This document shows positions 18,273-26,680 of a stretch of 64,000 bases of DNA, in pieces. Position 1 is the stretch's first letter. Each line of letters begins with the position of its first letter. The position numbers and the translations under genes are program-made. This DNA comes from Oscillospiraceae bacterium (GTDB taxonomy: Bacteria > Bacillota > Clostridia > Oscillospirales > Acutalibacteraceae). The stretch is taken from the NCBI GenBank assembly GCA_015066405.1, contig SVOM01000001.1:40277-104276 (forward strand), in the 5' to 3' direction. The notes under the pieces were generated by a model that made no database searches, was not told the DNA's origin, and saw only the letters and a program-made list of their open reading frames with translations.

Positions 18273-19253
18273 ATGGCAAGAATAACAGTGCTTGGAGCAG
18301 GCGGCTGGGGTATGGCGTTGGCGCTTTTGTGCCACAATAACGGCCATACTGTAAATATATGGTCGCCCTTTGAAACGGAAGTTGATTTATTAAACGAAAA
18401 ACGCACCAATGAGCGCCTTTTAAAAGATATTTATTTGCCCGAAGCTATCGGCGTTACTACCGACCTATCGGTTGCCGAAAACAGCGATATTACCGTTATC
18501 GCGGTGCCATCAGTTGCTGTAAGACAAACGGCAAGGAAGCTTAAGGCAATAAAAAACATAGGCATTATAGTTAACGTTGCCAAGGGCTTTGAAGAGGGCA
18601 CTTTACTTTGTTTATCGGATGTAATAAAAGAAGAATTACCCGATAAAAAATTGGTTGTACTAACAGGTCCGTCCCACGCCGAAGAGGTAGCAAGAAAATT
18701 GCCGACTTCCATTGTTGCGGCATCCGCCGATTTATCTGCCGCAGAAAAGGTGCAGGAATTAATGTCGGGCAGTAATATGCGTATATACACAAACACCGAT
18801 GTTATCGGTGCCGAGGTAGGCGGTGCGCTAAAAAACGTTATCGCCATTTGTGTCGGCTTTTGCAATGGTCTAAAATTTGGCGATAATACAAGAGCGGCGC
18901 TCATCACCCGCGGTCTTGCCGAAATGACGCGGCTTGGCGTATCAATGGGTGCAAATGCCGAGACTTTTGCAGGGCTTACGGGTATCGGCGATTTGGTGGT
19001 TACCTGTATGTCAGAACATAGCCGAAATAACCGCTTCGGCACACTCGTCGGCGGCGGTATGGATGTAAAAAAAGCGCTCGAAACAGTAGGCACGGTTGAG
19101 GGCTACTACGCCGCAAAAAATGCGCATTTGCTTTGCGAAAAACACTCGGTTGAAATGCCGATTTTGCAAGAGTGCTATAAAGTGCTTTATAAAAACAAGG
19201 ATGTAAGAGATACCGTAACGTATCTTATGAACCGCCCACAAAGAGCAGAATAA
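18273..19253 (+). CDS. gpsA: Glycerol-3-phosphate dehydrogenase [NAD(P)+]
   Basis: Reduces dihydroxyacetone phosphate to glycerol-3-phosphate. 326 residues. Dinucleotide-binding GAGGWGMAL (7-15), the LTGPSHAEEVA segment near 130 and the catalytic lysine region EVGGALKNVIAI near 185. Two bases after plsY. Last gene of the operon, ahead of a strong two-way terminator. Confidence 0.96.
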   Translation: MARITVLGAGGWGMALALLCHNNGHTVNIWSPFETEVDLLNEKRTNERLLKDIYLPEAIGVTTDLSVAENSDITVIAVPSVAVRQTARKLKAIKNIGIIVNVAKGFEEGTLLCLSDVIKEELPDKKLVVLTGPSHAEEVARKLPTSIVAASADLSAAEKVQELMSGSNMRIYTNTDVIGAEVGGALKNVIAICVGFCNGLKFGDNTRAALITRGLAEMTRLGVSMGANAETFAGLTGIGDLVVTCMSEHSRNNRFGTLVGGGMDVKKALETVGTVEGYYAAKNAHLLCEKHSVEMPILQECYKVLYKNKDVRDTVTYLMNRPQRAE

Positions 19254-19298
19254 AACAACCCCTTGATAAACGTATGGTTTATCAAGGGGTTGTTTTTA
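19254..19298. terminator. Bidirectional terminator between gpsA and the tail module
   Basis: An 18-base-pair stem with core CCTTGATAAAC / GTTTATCAAGG, loop GTATG, T run on the plus strand (GTTTTTATTT) and a shorter one on the minus strand. It ends gpsA and the converging tail operon. The same 11-base stem core recurs at 28565-28591 on the other side of the tail module. Confidence 0.85.
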
Positions 19299-19967
19299 TT
19301 TGCTTAAAATGCTTAATATTTTATTAAGTATTTTAATTATAATACTGATTTTTGAATCATCAGTTGCAACGATTTGTTCCGTTGCTTTTAGTTTTAAGCC
19401 GCCTTTTTTAATAATTACTTCAGTAAACGCTGTCGATATTTTTTCGGCAAAATCTTCTGTTAAAATAATCGGAGTATCGTTGGTGCTGTCCATAAAGCCG
19501 CACTCCATCAAAATTGCGGGCATTGTGGTCATACGGCATTCGCCGAAATCTGCTTTTGAAAGCGGTGTTACGCGGTTGCCTTTAAGACCTGTATAAGTTA
19601 CCGCCGCATCATAAAATGCCTTTTGCCAATCGACAGTTACTTTATCCACAAAAAGATATGTATAAGCCATTATACCGCCGCCACTGCCACCTTTAATACC
19701 TGCATTGTGGTGAATAGATAAATATAAATCTGCACCGAAAGAGTTAGCAGTTTTAGCCCTTGTAGCAATAGTTTTATCGACCTTGCCTGTGGTATCGTCT
19801 GTGCGTATTATTTCGATGCCGTCATATTTTTTAAGTTTTTGCTCTATTTTACTGCAAATTCGGCTATTTAATACCCACTCGCGAGTTTCGTTTTTATCGA
19901 TACTTTTAAGACATCGCTTTCCGGCCGTATTTATACCATGACCTGCATTTAATGCCAATTTAAACAT
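19296..19967 (-). CDS. N-acetylmuramoyl-L-alanine amidase (Amidase_3), tail-module lysin
   Basis: Cuts the bond between muramic acid and the stem peptide of peptidoglycan. 223 residues. Amidase_3 zinc ligands are visible as H10 (LNAGHG), E27 and H86/H87 (LSIHHNAG), with catalytic E155 in LMECGFMD. The C-terminal ~45 residues are a short hydrophobic-basic tail, not an obvious wall-binding repeat. It overlaps the holin-like gene by eight bases and is the last gene of the tail operon, the usual place of a lysis enzyme. Confidence 0.92.
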   Translation of the reverse strand: MFKLALNAGHGINTAGKRCLKSIDKNETREWVLNSRICSKIEQKLKKYDGIEIIRTDDTTGKVDKTIATRAKTANSFGADLYLSIHHNAGIKGGSGGGIMAYTYLFVDKVTVDWQKAFYDAAVTYTGLKGNRVTPLSKADFGECRMTTMPAILMECGFMDSTNDTPIILTEDFAEKISTAFTEVIIKKGGLKLKATEQIVATDDSKISIIIKILNKILSILSK

Positions 19968-20208
19968 CGTTTTTTTCCTTTCTTAATTCCTGTAAAAAAT
20001 TTTGTGCCTTTAATGCGTTTTTGCTAAAACTATTGTTATACCACCAGCCAGCGATGATTACCGCTATTTCGAGTGCGAGTTCAATAAACTGAGCAATCTC
20101 ATTTTCACTGATATTTAATGGGTTAAGTCCGAGCTTTTTAAGTATAAGATTTATAATCACTAATAACACCAATGCCGTGCGTAGTATGGTTGATTTTGAA
20201 ATCTTCAT
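19960..20208 (-). CDS. Holin, phi-LC3/SPP1-like
   Basis: 82 residues with two hydrophobic segments (~10-28 and ~43-58) separated by a short loop containing NPLNISENEI, then a charged tail. This matches small phage holins that release the lysin through the membrane. It overlaps the amidase start. Call rests on topology and position. Confidence 0.8.
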   Translation of the reverse strand: MKISKSTILRTALVLLVIINLILKKLGLNPLNISENEIAQFIELALEIAVIIAGWWYNNSFSKNALKAQNFLQELRKEKNDV

Positions 20209-20421
20209 CTATATATCCTCCTTTTCTAACCTTTCGTCAATGCTTTTTATGTGTTCCTCCAATACGGGTATGCGTACTGCAAAATTATTGTGGGCATCCA
20301 CCTTTTTCTCAAGCTGTTCAAGACGGTAATTAGTGAGTTTGCCTGATGTTACGATTCCGCCAAAAGTACCAAGCACCGTACCCAAAAAAGAAATGATAGC
20401 GATGATTACTGTGTCGCTCAT
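20209..20421 (-). CDS. Small membrane protein with coiled coil (second holin-like/XhlA-like)
   Basis: 70 residues: one N-terminal membrane helix (~3-27), then a coiled coil (LEQLEKKVDAHNNFAVRIPVLEEHIKSI is split by short breaks). Similar small proteins accompany holins in phage lysis cassettes. It abuts the holin gene with no gap and follows the fibre gene by three bases. Confidence 0.65.
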   Translation of the reverse strand: MSDTVIIAIISFLGTVLGTFGGIVTSGKLTNYRLEQLEKKVDAHNNFAVRIPVLEEHIKSIDERLEKEDI

Positions 20422-20424
20422 TGT

Positions 20425-22191
20425 TTACTCAACTCGTTTCCAGCAGTAAACGGCTATATACGGCGGCATATTGTTGTGCGGTTGGTCACCACCTGTTTTG
20501 AAGACTAAGCCCGCTGCAGTTAGTGTTCCCGCGGAACCAAAACGCCATCCTACTGTGCCAGATCCCAAAACAGCACCATATCCTTTTATGTTATGATTAT
20601 GCGACGGCATTTCGCTCGTAGTTAGCGTATGCGTTGCCTCGCCGCCGGTAGTACCCGCGGCATAAGTGGTACCTGCGCACAAAAGGAATGTATCGCTGAT
20701 GCTTTCCCACCTTCCGCCGAAAAGTGTTTCGGGGGATGTGGCATTTACGCTCATATAAATGGCACCTAAAGGATAAATTAAATCCAAAATATTTGTGCCG
20801 TTTATCTGCAAAGTACCGTTATCGGCTATAGGCACGCAGTTTATACCCACCATATTATTTCTAATAGATAATTCGGGTCTTGAAGTTCTTAAAAACGCCG
20901 TATATGTATAACTGCCAAAGCTATCTTCTATTATTATTTCAAAATTGAAGTTTTTGTCTATTGAAAACTCACCTAAAAGCGAATCATACGCGTAATTTTT
21001 AAGGGAAGTGTCATTATGAACTATATACGCATCGTCCCCAAAGATTGTTGTATCGCTTGGTTTTGAGCGCCAATAGATTGAGTAGGCGGAATTTACAGCG
21101 ATTATTTCCGCAACCTCTGCACTAAATGATAAATATGTATTTGCATATACATCGTTTTCGCGGTTGAGTTTTATGTTATTAATAATCGGCTGAGAATATT
21201 GATAACATGTACCCAACGTTGTTTCCTTTTTATCATCAACAGAAGTAAACTGTCTGCTATCCTCAACCCAACCGTAAATTTTTTCGGCAGAAGGTATATC
21301 GGTAACGGTAAATTCATTACTTTCACTCGAAAAAATAGTATTGTCTATCTGAATATGGTATTTTTTAATACTCGCATAGTTCTTGGCAGTGGCACCCGTG
21401 AAAGTTACTTTAATTTCAGATTTTGTCAGTATAATATCGGTATCATTTCCTGTAAGTTGTGCAACAGTCGGATTAATTTGCGTGTATGAAATACTCTCGC
21501 AAGTGGGATTACTCGCGGTTACATTCGCTTTAAAATCTACCGGTTTTTCACCTATTTTTGTACCCGAATTGTATGTTCTTACAAGTATTTTTGATGAAAA
21601 TGATGGACTGTTGGGGCATTGCCTATAAAGCAAATCATCGGTTTGCCACGGATATTCATCGGTAACGCCCGTGGCGATAGTGCTGTAACTGCCATCTGCT
21701 AACAATAACAATATATCGTGGGTGAAATTGTTGCTTACGCGGTTGGTGGTGATAGTTATCTCTTCACCAATATCAAAAGTCGTTTTGCTAAGCGTTGGGT
21801 TGCTGGCTCTTGGAATTGTGGGCAACGCCACGTTATAATACTGCTCGTTAGTAGAGAAGGCATAGTGGTCTATATATGAGGACAGTTTAAGCGTACAGCT
21901 ACCATCGGCATTATGCGGTATAGTTATATCCTTAGTAAACAGTACAGTATAGCTGTTTTGCGTTATTTTTTGAGAATCTGTTACTTTATTCGAATATAAT
22001 GTGCCTTGTATACGGCAATAACAGGTACCCGAGCCCGAAGTTGTATAACCCGCATTATTACGCCACGCTTGTACCTTAACGTTCATCGTTGTGGTATTAT
22101 TTTGTATGCTTTGCGACGTTGTAGTTACTACTATTCGGTAGTTAACCTTATCATTACTTGTTGTCATTGTTTGGCTTGTGTAGGTTGCCAT
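20425..22191 (-). CDS. Tail fibre / receptor-binding protein (DUF859-like with Gp10-type C-terminus)
   Basis: 588 residues. The N-terminal ~130 residues (threonine- and asparagine-rich, ending in IDHYAFSTN and VALPTIPRAS) resemble DUF859 siphophage proteins. The middle is a chain of beta-rich segments. The C-terminal ~110 residues (YPLGAIYMSVNATSPETLFGG, then SHNH and NNMPPYIAVYCWKR) are the phage T4 Gp10-like tail collar fold. It is the likely specificity determinant of the particle. TAATG coupling to the upstream gene. Confidence 0.8.
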   Translation of the reverse strand: MATYTSQTMTTSNDKVNYRIVVTTTSQSIQNNTTTMNVKVQAWRNNAGYTTSGSGTCYCRIQGTLYSNKVTDSQKITQNSYTVLFTKDITIPHNADGSCTLKLSSYIDHYAFSTNEQYYNVALPTIPRASNPTLSKTTFDIGEEITITTNRVSNNFTHDILLLLADGSYSTIATGVTDEYPWQTDDLLYRQCPNSPSFSSKILVRTYNSGTKIGEKPVDFKANVTASNPTCESISYTQINPTVAQLTGNDTDIILTKSEIKVTFTGATAKNYASIKKYHIQIDNTIFSSESNEFTVTDIPSAEKIYGWVEDSRQFTSVDDKKETTLGTCYQYSQPIINNIKLNRENDVYANTYLSFSAEVAEIIAVNSAYSIYWRSKPSDTTIFGDDAYIVHNDTSLKNYAYDSLLGEFSIDKNFNFEIIIEDSFGSYTYTAFLRTSRPELSIRNNMVGINCVPIADNGTLQINGTNILDLIYPLGAIYMSVNATSPETLFGGRWESISDTFLLCAGTTYAAGTTGGEATHTLTTSEMPSHNHNIKGYGAVLGSGTVGWRFGSAGTLTAAGLVFKTGGDQPHNNMPPYIAVYCWKRVE

Positions 22192-23726
22192 TAGTTTTCA
22201 CCCCCTATAAATACAAAATCCACACCGTTTTCGAGCTTTATCATCTTAACGGCTCCAACCGTTAAATCATCTTCAATTATGGTTTTTTGTAGCTTTGTAC
22301 CTTCATTTGATACATTTATTCTTTCATTATTATTTTCATCAAGAACCTTAAACGCATCGGGCGTCATTTGTGTTTTCATTTTAACATCGGTTTTACCGAC
22401 AGTAATGCCCGATTCATCAATCACAACCGAAGTGGTTACAACCTTTGAAACACCGTTATTTATGGTGTTTTCTATTCCATCGGTTTTGTTTTTTAATTCA
22501 GTTTGAGAGCTTTCAAGCTCAACCGTTTTTGTTATGCAGGCACTGATGGAAGTACTGTTTTGCTCGATAATGCTTTGCAGTGTGTTGTTGCTCTCGCTAA
22601 TCTCGGTAACCTTTAATAAGGTGCTGTCTATCGTGCGTTTCAGTTCATTGGTTTTGTTGTTTTTTTGCTTGATGCTTAAATTTAAACTGGTAAGATTATT
22701 TGTGTCGATGCTTCCTGTTGCGGAAAGTGAAACCCTCATTCCGTTTTGAGTTTTATGCATAACAACCGAGTTTATATACTCTCCATCGGGTGTCCTAATA
22801 CACAAAACATCACTTAACTTAGGTACTTTGTCGCAATCAAACATTTCGCACTCAAAGGGCGTATAACTAAATCCCTTAATTTTGTTTAAAATATTCTCTG
22901 CTGCCTCGGTGATTATTTCACGATTATCTTCGCCGCTGCTTTCTTCGCCCGTACCGATATAAAACAAAGGGTTACCCTCTATGATATACGCATTGTTTTC
23001 GGTATTGCCCTCAGATGAGTCATCAAAAACAATTATGCCTATATCATCCTCGGTTGAGCGTATTTGCAGCTTGTTAATTAAGGGCGTGGCAGATTCTAAG
23101 GTTGAGTAACCAATGTAATCAGCATTGGTAATTATCTTATCTTCTTCTACTGTACTTTCGGTATCATAGAACTTTAACTCTGCCTTGCCGTCAGTATTTA
23201 TATATGCAAAGCATCCTGCGGCTTCGGCTATCCAGTAAAGCAGGTCTCTGCCCTTTATGTCGGTGCCCTCAAAATTCTTGTGAAAAGTAAGCTCCGCGTT
23301 TGTGAAATCGGTATTGGCTACAGGTACACCCACATACCCACAAAGCGCTGTAAACAATTCTCTTAGAGTAAAACTGTCGGCGAGTGTCTCCAAAAATTCA
23401 TCAACACATTTTTCGAATTTTAACATTCGGTCGTATGCGGTTATTTTCCAACCCACGTTTTTGATGTGTTCGGCGGTATCAACCGTAAAGTAACCCTTTG
23501 GGTTCCCCTCATATTTATAAAGAAACTCACGCCCCGTAAGGTCGGCTATCTCATTTTCAAGGTCAAGTATGCTGAATTCAACCTTTGCCATACAGCAACT
23601 ACCAAGGGTTAGCGTATCGCCGCTGTTTACCGACTGCGATAAAGTTACTCCGCCCTGAATATTTCCATCATTTAGCGAAAAATTATTGCAAACAAAGGAA
23701 TTTTGGTGTATAATAATATCAGACAT
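22191..23726 (-). CDS. Phage minor structural protein (tail-associated baseplate hub)
   Basis: 511 residues. N-terminal half (LSQSVNSGDTLTLGSC, FTVDTAEHIKNVGWKITAYDRML) is typical of the distal-tail hub or endopeptidase-tail proteins of Firmicutes siphophages; the C-terminal third is coiled coil and threonine/serine-rich, leading into the fibre. ATG at 23726 with GGGGGTGG. No clear peptidase residues were identified. Confidence 0.72.
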   Translation of the reverse strand: MSDIIIHQNSFVCNNFSLNDGNIQGGVTLSQSVNSGDTLTLGSCCMAKVEFSILDLENEIADLTGREFLYKYEGNPKGYFTVDTAEHIKNVGWKITAYDRMLKFEKCVDEFLETLADSFTLRELFTALCGYVGVPVANTDFTNAELTFHKNFEGTDIKGRDLLYWIAEAAGCFAYINTDGKAELKFYDTESTVEEDKIITNADYIGYSTLESATPLINKLQIRSTEDDIGIIVFDDSSEGNTENNAYIIEGNPLFYIGTGEESSGEDNREIITEAAENILNKIKGFSYTPFECEMFDCDKVPKLSDVLCIRTPDGEYINSVVMHKTQNGMRVSLSATGSIDTNNLTSLNLSIKQKNNKTNELKRTIDSTLLKVTEISESNNTLQSIIEQNSTSISACITKTVELESSQTELKNKTDGIENTINNGVSKVVTTSVVIDESGITVGKTDVKMKTQMTPDAFKVLDENNNERINVSNEGTKLQKTIIEDDLTVGAVKMIKLENGVDFVFIGGEN

Positions 23727-23737
23727 TAAGCCACCCC

Positions 23738-24106
23738 CTACAATTCGGATATTTCAAACTGTACGGCGGTGTATACTCCGCCGTTTTCATCTATACGGGA
23801 TAATACTCCGCCGTAGGATGTGCAATAGCCGTTTATTTCCTTTTGCGTATCAAGGTACGGGAATTTAAAGGTAAAGGTTTTGCCGAGCAGTAAATTTTTC
23901 ATATAATCATATTCGGCGGCGGTCATAATATTATACTGTAATGAGTATTTATGTACGGCGGCTCTTACCCACCTTACGTGCATTACGCCGTCATCGGTGG
24001 CGCCTGAGTTCGAATCGAGCATACTTTCCACCGTTTCGTTCATTTGAAGATGCGGCTCATATATTGGTGTTTCGCCTATTAAATAGTTACTGTTTAATTT
24101 ATTCAT
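23738..24106 (-). CDS. Phage tail protein (DUF6711-like)
   Basis: 122 residues. The segment SLQYNIMTAAEYDYMKNLL followed by GKTFTFKFPY and GYCTSY is the pattern of small proteins found just after the tape measure gene in clostridial siphophages. Probably a distal tail or baseplate component. Located between the tape measure and the hub gene, spacing 11 bases on both sides. Confidence 0.6.
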   Translation of the reverse strand: MNKLNSNYLIGETPIYEPHLQMNETVESMLDSNSGATDDGVMHVRWVRAAVHKYSLQYNIMTAAEYDYMKNLLLGKTFTFKFPYLDTQKEINGYCTSYGGVLSRIDENGGVYTAVQFEISEL

Positions 24107-24117
24107 ATTGTTTCACC

Positions 24118-25425
24118 TCACACTAATATCGGGCTTAAACCCGTTTCCTTTGTTTTGCCGTTAATATATCCGATGGTAAATTCACCGAGTACGCGTTTAT
24201 CAAGCGTGATAACGGCTTTTTGTCCGTTTGCTTGTCCGCCATTCATCGCTTCGCGCACCGCTTTATACACACCTGCCGATACCGATTCAACAATCTGGTC
24301 GTTATTAACAACAGCGTTTCGGCTGCCGATTGTACCTACAAGCTCAGGTCCTGCCTCACGGGCGATAAACATTTGTCCCATTGAGGGGAAACCGCCGGTG
24401 GCGAGACCGGGCACGCTAAAACTTAAATCAAAGTCAGATGCTTTAACACCGTTGGTAGAAAGACCGCTTAATTTTAAGAAGTTAAATACGGTTTTTGCCA
24501 ATAAGGCAAGCGCCATACCAGCTAATAAAACACCTGTACCCATAGCCATTACGCCACCACCAAAAGCAAGTACGCTTAATGATGCTGATGAAGCGGTAGC
24601 TCCCGCTGATGCTGTGGCTATTGTGTTGGTTGTTTGAACTCCTGTGTTGATATTTAGTATTTGGGTGAGACTTGAGCCAGCTTTTCTTGTTTTACCGAAA
24701 ATATCTTTTAAGTTAGTATATATATCCAATCCATCAGAAATAGTACCGATTGTTTTGGAAGCACTGCTAAAACAATCTATCCATCCATCACTTGAATTTT
24801 GTGTACTGGTTACAGATGCTTCTTCAATTATTTTCATATCATCTTTAATAGAGTTTGCGGCATTTTCAAAATAGGTTTCAGCGTTTTCAGCAGTAGTTTT
24901 AAAAGCAGCATCAATAATTTTAAGAGTTCCACCAATTAATATACAAGCTGAAAGCAATCCAATGTTTATAAGAGCAAACGCATTTATAAAACTTGAACTA
25001 ATGAGTGTGGTTGATAAAATCGTATCTGCATTAATAAGAAGCAACGCATCACTGGTTAAAAGATAAAGGGTTGTTATTCCCGAAATGATTGACGCAACGG
25101 CAATACTGCTGTAAATTATTGCGTTATTAAAGATCCCCGAAAAAGCGGCATCTGATAATATTTGTGTCGCAGAAATTTGAGAGTTTATTGCTGTACACAT
25201 AATCATAAATGAATTTGTAATGTTTACAGTACTATTTATTGCGGCTTGTTCGATAGCAAAGAAAGAATTAATCGCTATACTGTTATTAGTTAATATTGAT
25301 TGGTTAATCATCGTAAAACTATTTCCGAACTGGGTATTAATTGAATTTGCGGTTTGTGTTGCTACTGCACTTAATGCATTAAATCCGGAGATAGTTGTTT
25401 CGAAATTGTAATTTAAATTTTGCAA
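24118..25425 (-). CDS. Short phage tail tape measure protein
   Basis: About 435 residues from a TTG at 25425 preceded by AAGGAG; an alternative TTG at 25443 overlaps that ribosome site. The C-terminal block, with GLATGGFPSMGQ, FIAREAGPELVG and AVVNNDQIVESV, is the hallmark end of clostridial tape measure proteins. The first ~300 residues are alpha-helical, strongly hydrophobic and AT-rich. The length is far below the 800 or more common in siphophages, implying a very short tail (roughly 65 nm at 1.5 angstrom per residue). The start lies 43 bases from the divergent gene at 25468. Confidence 0.82.
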   Translation of the reverse strand: MQNLNYNFETTISGFNALSAVATQTANSINTQFGNSFTMINQSILTNNSIAINSFFAIEQAAINSTVNITNSFMIMCTAINSQISATQILSDAAFSGIFNNAIIYSSIAVASIISGITTLYLLTSDALLLINADTILSTTLISSSFINAFALINIGLLSACILIGGTLKIIDAAFKTTAENAETYFENAANSIKDDMKIIEEASVTSTQNSSDGWIDCFSSASKTIGTISDGLDIYTNLKDIFGKTRKAGSSLTQILNINTGVQTTNTIATASAGATASSASLSVLAFGGGVMAMGTGVLLAGMALALLAKTVFNFLKLSGLSTNGVKASDFDLSFSVPGLATGGFPSMGQMFIAREAGPELVGTIGSRNAVVNNDQIVESVSAGVYKAVREAMNGGQANGQKAVITLDKRVLGEFTIGYINGKTKETGLSPILV

Positions 25426-25467
25426 AGAGTATTCTCCTTTCAAAGAAAAATTTTTAGGGGTGTCTAC

Positions 25468-25953
25468 ATGAAAAAAATTTTTAATTGGTTTGGGTTGCTT
25501 GTAATTTTTTTATATATTGCTTTTATTATAGTTGCGAAATTATTAGGGGATAAAATGGAAATTAGTGGAAATATTCAAATTCGAAATATATTTTATGCCG
25601 TAGCACTCATGCTGTCTATATCAGCATTTGCACTGCTTCCCGTTATTTGGGATAGGACTCTTGGTGTGCTATTGCCGTTAAAATTTGATCACGTAATATT
25701 AGTTGATAAATCTGTTGAAGAAAGGTATGTAAGACATGGTGCTGCACATCACGTAGCAACGAAGTTTTTTTTAACTTTTCAATTTGAAAACGGTGAAAGA
25801 AAATATTTTTGTGTGAATAGTTCAGCTTACGAATCAAAAGTTTTTTTTCTTGTGCTGCCTTATGAATCAGGAAAATTATGTTATAAAGAACAGGGAAAAC
25901 ATTTATATTTTGTTAGTTTTACTCCCGATAGTACGGATAAGGAAATAGGGTAA
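25468..25953 (+). CDS. DUF2500-like membrane-anchored protein, antisense cargo gene
   Basis: 161 residues from the ATG at 25468 (after AGGGGTGTC). Two N-terminal membrane helices (~6-28 and ~40-58), then a soluble domain with the DUF2500 pattern: FFLTFQFENGERKYF, then GKLCYKEQG and LYFVSF. Function of DUF2500 is unknown. It is the only plus-strand gene in the tail module, is AT-rich, splits the tape measure from the tail chaperone genes and ends next to a REP-like palindrome: signs of insertion as cargo (a moron). Immunity or accessory role is speculative. Confidence 0.6.
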   Translation: MKKIFNWFGLLVIFLYIAFIIVAKLLGDKMEISGNIQIRNIFYAVALMLSISAFALLPVIWDRTLGVLLPLKFDHVILVDKSVEERYVRHGAAHHVATKFFLTFQFENGERKYFCVNSSAYESKVFFLVLPYESGKLCYKEQGKHLYFVSFTPDSTDKEIG

Positions 25954-25965
25954 GGGTAACAAGAC

Positions 25966-25992
25966 TAACACAGGGGACGGTTCTATGTGTTT
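25966..25992. repeat. REP-like palindrome (GGGGACGGTTCT type)
   Basis: AACACA and TGTGTT arms enclosing GGGGACGGTTCTA. I recall this ACACAGGGGACGGTTCT sequence as a dispersed REP family in Firmicutes associated with REP-type tyrosine transposases. A single copy here, right after the cargo gene stop. No transposase is present in the window. Confidence 0.6.
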
Positions 25993-25995
25993 ACT

Positions 25996-26355
25996 TTATT
26001 CCCCTTGTTTTTGCTTCTTTGCTTTTGCAAAAGCTTCAATGCGTTCTTTCATAACCACCCAGTTTTGCTGCTCTTCTTTTTCAAACAGATTAGGAAATGC
26101 CTGTTCAATGCTTGGGAATTGTTTTGGATTGTTAAAGCCAACGGCTGTGAGAGATGCGCCTGTGTAAACTATATAAGCTAACATTTTATAAAAATCTTTT
26201 TGGCGGTCGGATTCTATTTCGACCGCCGTTTGTATTTCGTGCGGTGTTAAAAGGTTTATATCTTTAAAATTCAAGCCCGCCCATATAGCAGAGCGGGCTA
26301 AGTTTTCAACTAAATCATTTTTTCGGTCAGGTTTTACTGTACCTGACCTTTCCTG
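25996..26355 (-). CDS. Tail assembly chaperone GT extension (read by -1 frameshift)
   Basis: The annotated-looking ORF begins only at a TTG (26274) with no ribosome site, but its frame is open upstream to the slippery site at 26355-26361 and reads on from the preceding chaperone. The extension contains LARSAIWAGLNFKDINLLTP, a pattern common in the T part of siphophage G-GT chaperones, then a charged C-terminus (KAKKQKQGE). The expected product is therefore a fusion of ~100 residues of the upstream protein with ~119 of this one, recruiting tape measure and tube subunits during tail assembly. Confidence 0.8.
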   Translation of the reverse strand, partial: QERSGTVKPDRKNDLVENLARSAIWAGLNFKDINLLTPHEIQTAVEIESDRQKDFYKMLAYIVYTGASLTAVGFNNPKQFPSIEQAFPNLFEKEEQQNWVVMKERIEAFAKAKKQKQGE

Positions 26356-26654
26356 AAAAAACCGGAAACCTCGAATAAGCCGTTAATTTCCTGCATTAGT
26401 TCTTCAATAGAGTGTCCCTCATCTATGTAATCGTCAAACAGCTTTGTTGCCATTTCAAAGGTAAAACCTGAATTTAGCGGCTGCATAGCGCCCCAAATAA
26501 TTGCGGTTACTGTTTCAATCATATTTTCCTGAATTTCTTCAAGCGCTTTAAAAAGCGGTTTGCCGAGTTTCTTTTCAATAGACATAATAGCGGATGCGGT
26601 GAGACGCATATTGTATGATTTTTCACCGACAGTCAGTGTATAAAACTTATTCAT
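26334..26654 (-). CDS. Tail assembly chaperone G
   Basis: 106 residues when terminating at the zero-frame stop. Contains MRLTASAIMSIEKKLGKPLF, typical of small tail assembly chaperones (lambda gpG analogues). ATG at 26654 with GAAAGGAAA. The final codons pass through the heptamer T-TTT-TTC and end eight codons later, giving the short form; slippage gives the GT form. Lies downstream of the major tail protein, the classical order. Confidence 0.82.
   Translation of the reverse strand: MNKFYTLTVGEKSYNMRLTASAIMSIEKKLGKPLFKALEEIQENMIETVTAIIWGAMQPLNSGFTFEMATKLFDDYIDEGHSIEELMQEINGLFEVSGFFRKGQVQ
26355..26361 (-). promoter_or_regulatory. Programmed -1 ribosomal frameshift site
   Basis: Minus-strand heptamer T TTT TTC, read in zero frame as GGT TTT TTC AGG. 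Slipping one base back gives CAG GAA AGG TCA GGT and leads without a stop into the ORF ending at 25996 (offset checked: 26355 to 26274 is 27 codons). Expected efficiency is a few to tens of percent, as in other tailed phages. Confidence 0.78.
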
Positions 26655-26680
26655 TAGTATTTTCCTTTCTTTTTTCAGTG

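Noticed and set aside
19254..19298. Terminator stems flanking the tail module as phage attachment sites
   Set aside because: Both are palindromic hairpins with T runs that serve host genes, and no integrase is present. Kept only as an observation, not as att sites.
24155..24637. Long open frames opposite to real genes (for example opposite the tape measure, YhaN and gpsA genes)
   Set aside because: They lack ribosome sites and have low-complexity serine-rich products typical of the antisense of strongly biased coding sequence.
26274..26274. TTG at 26274 as an independent start for the second tail chaperone
   Set aside because: No ribosome site, and the frame is open upstream through conserved-looking residues to the slippery heptamer.
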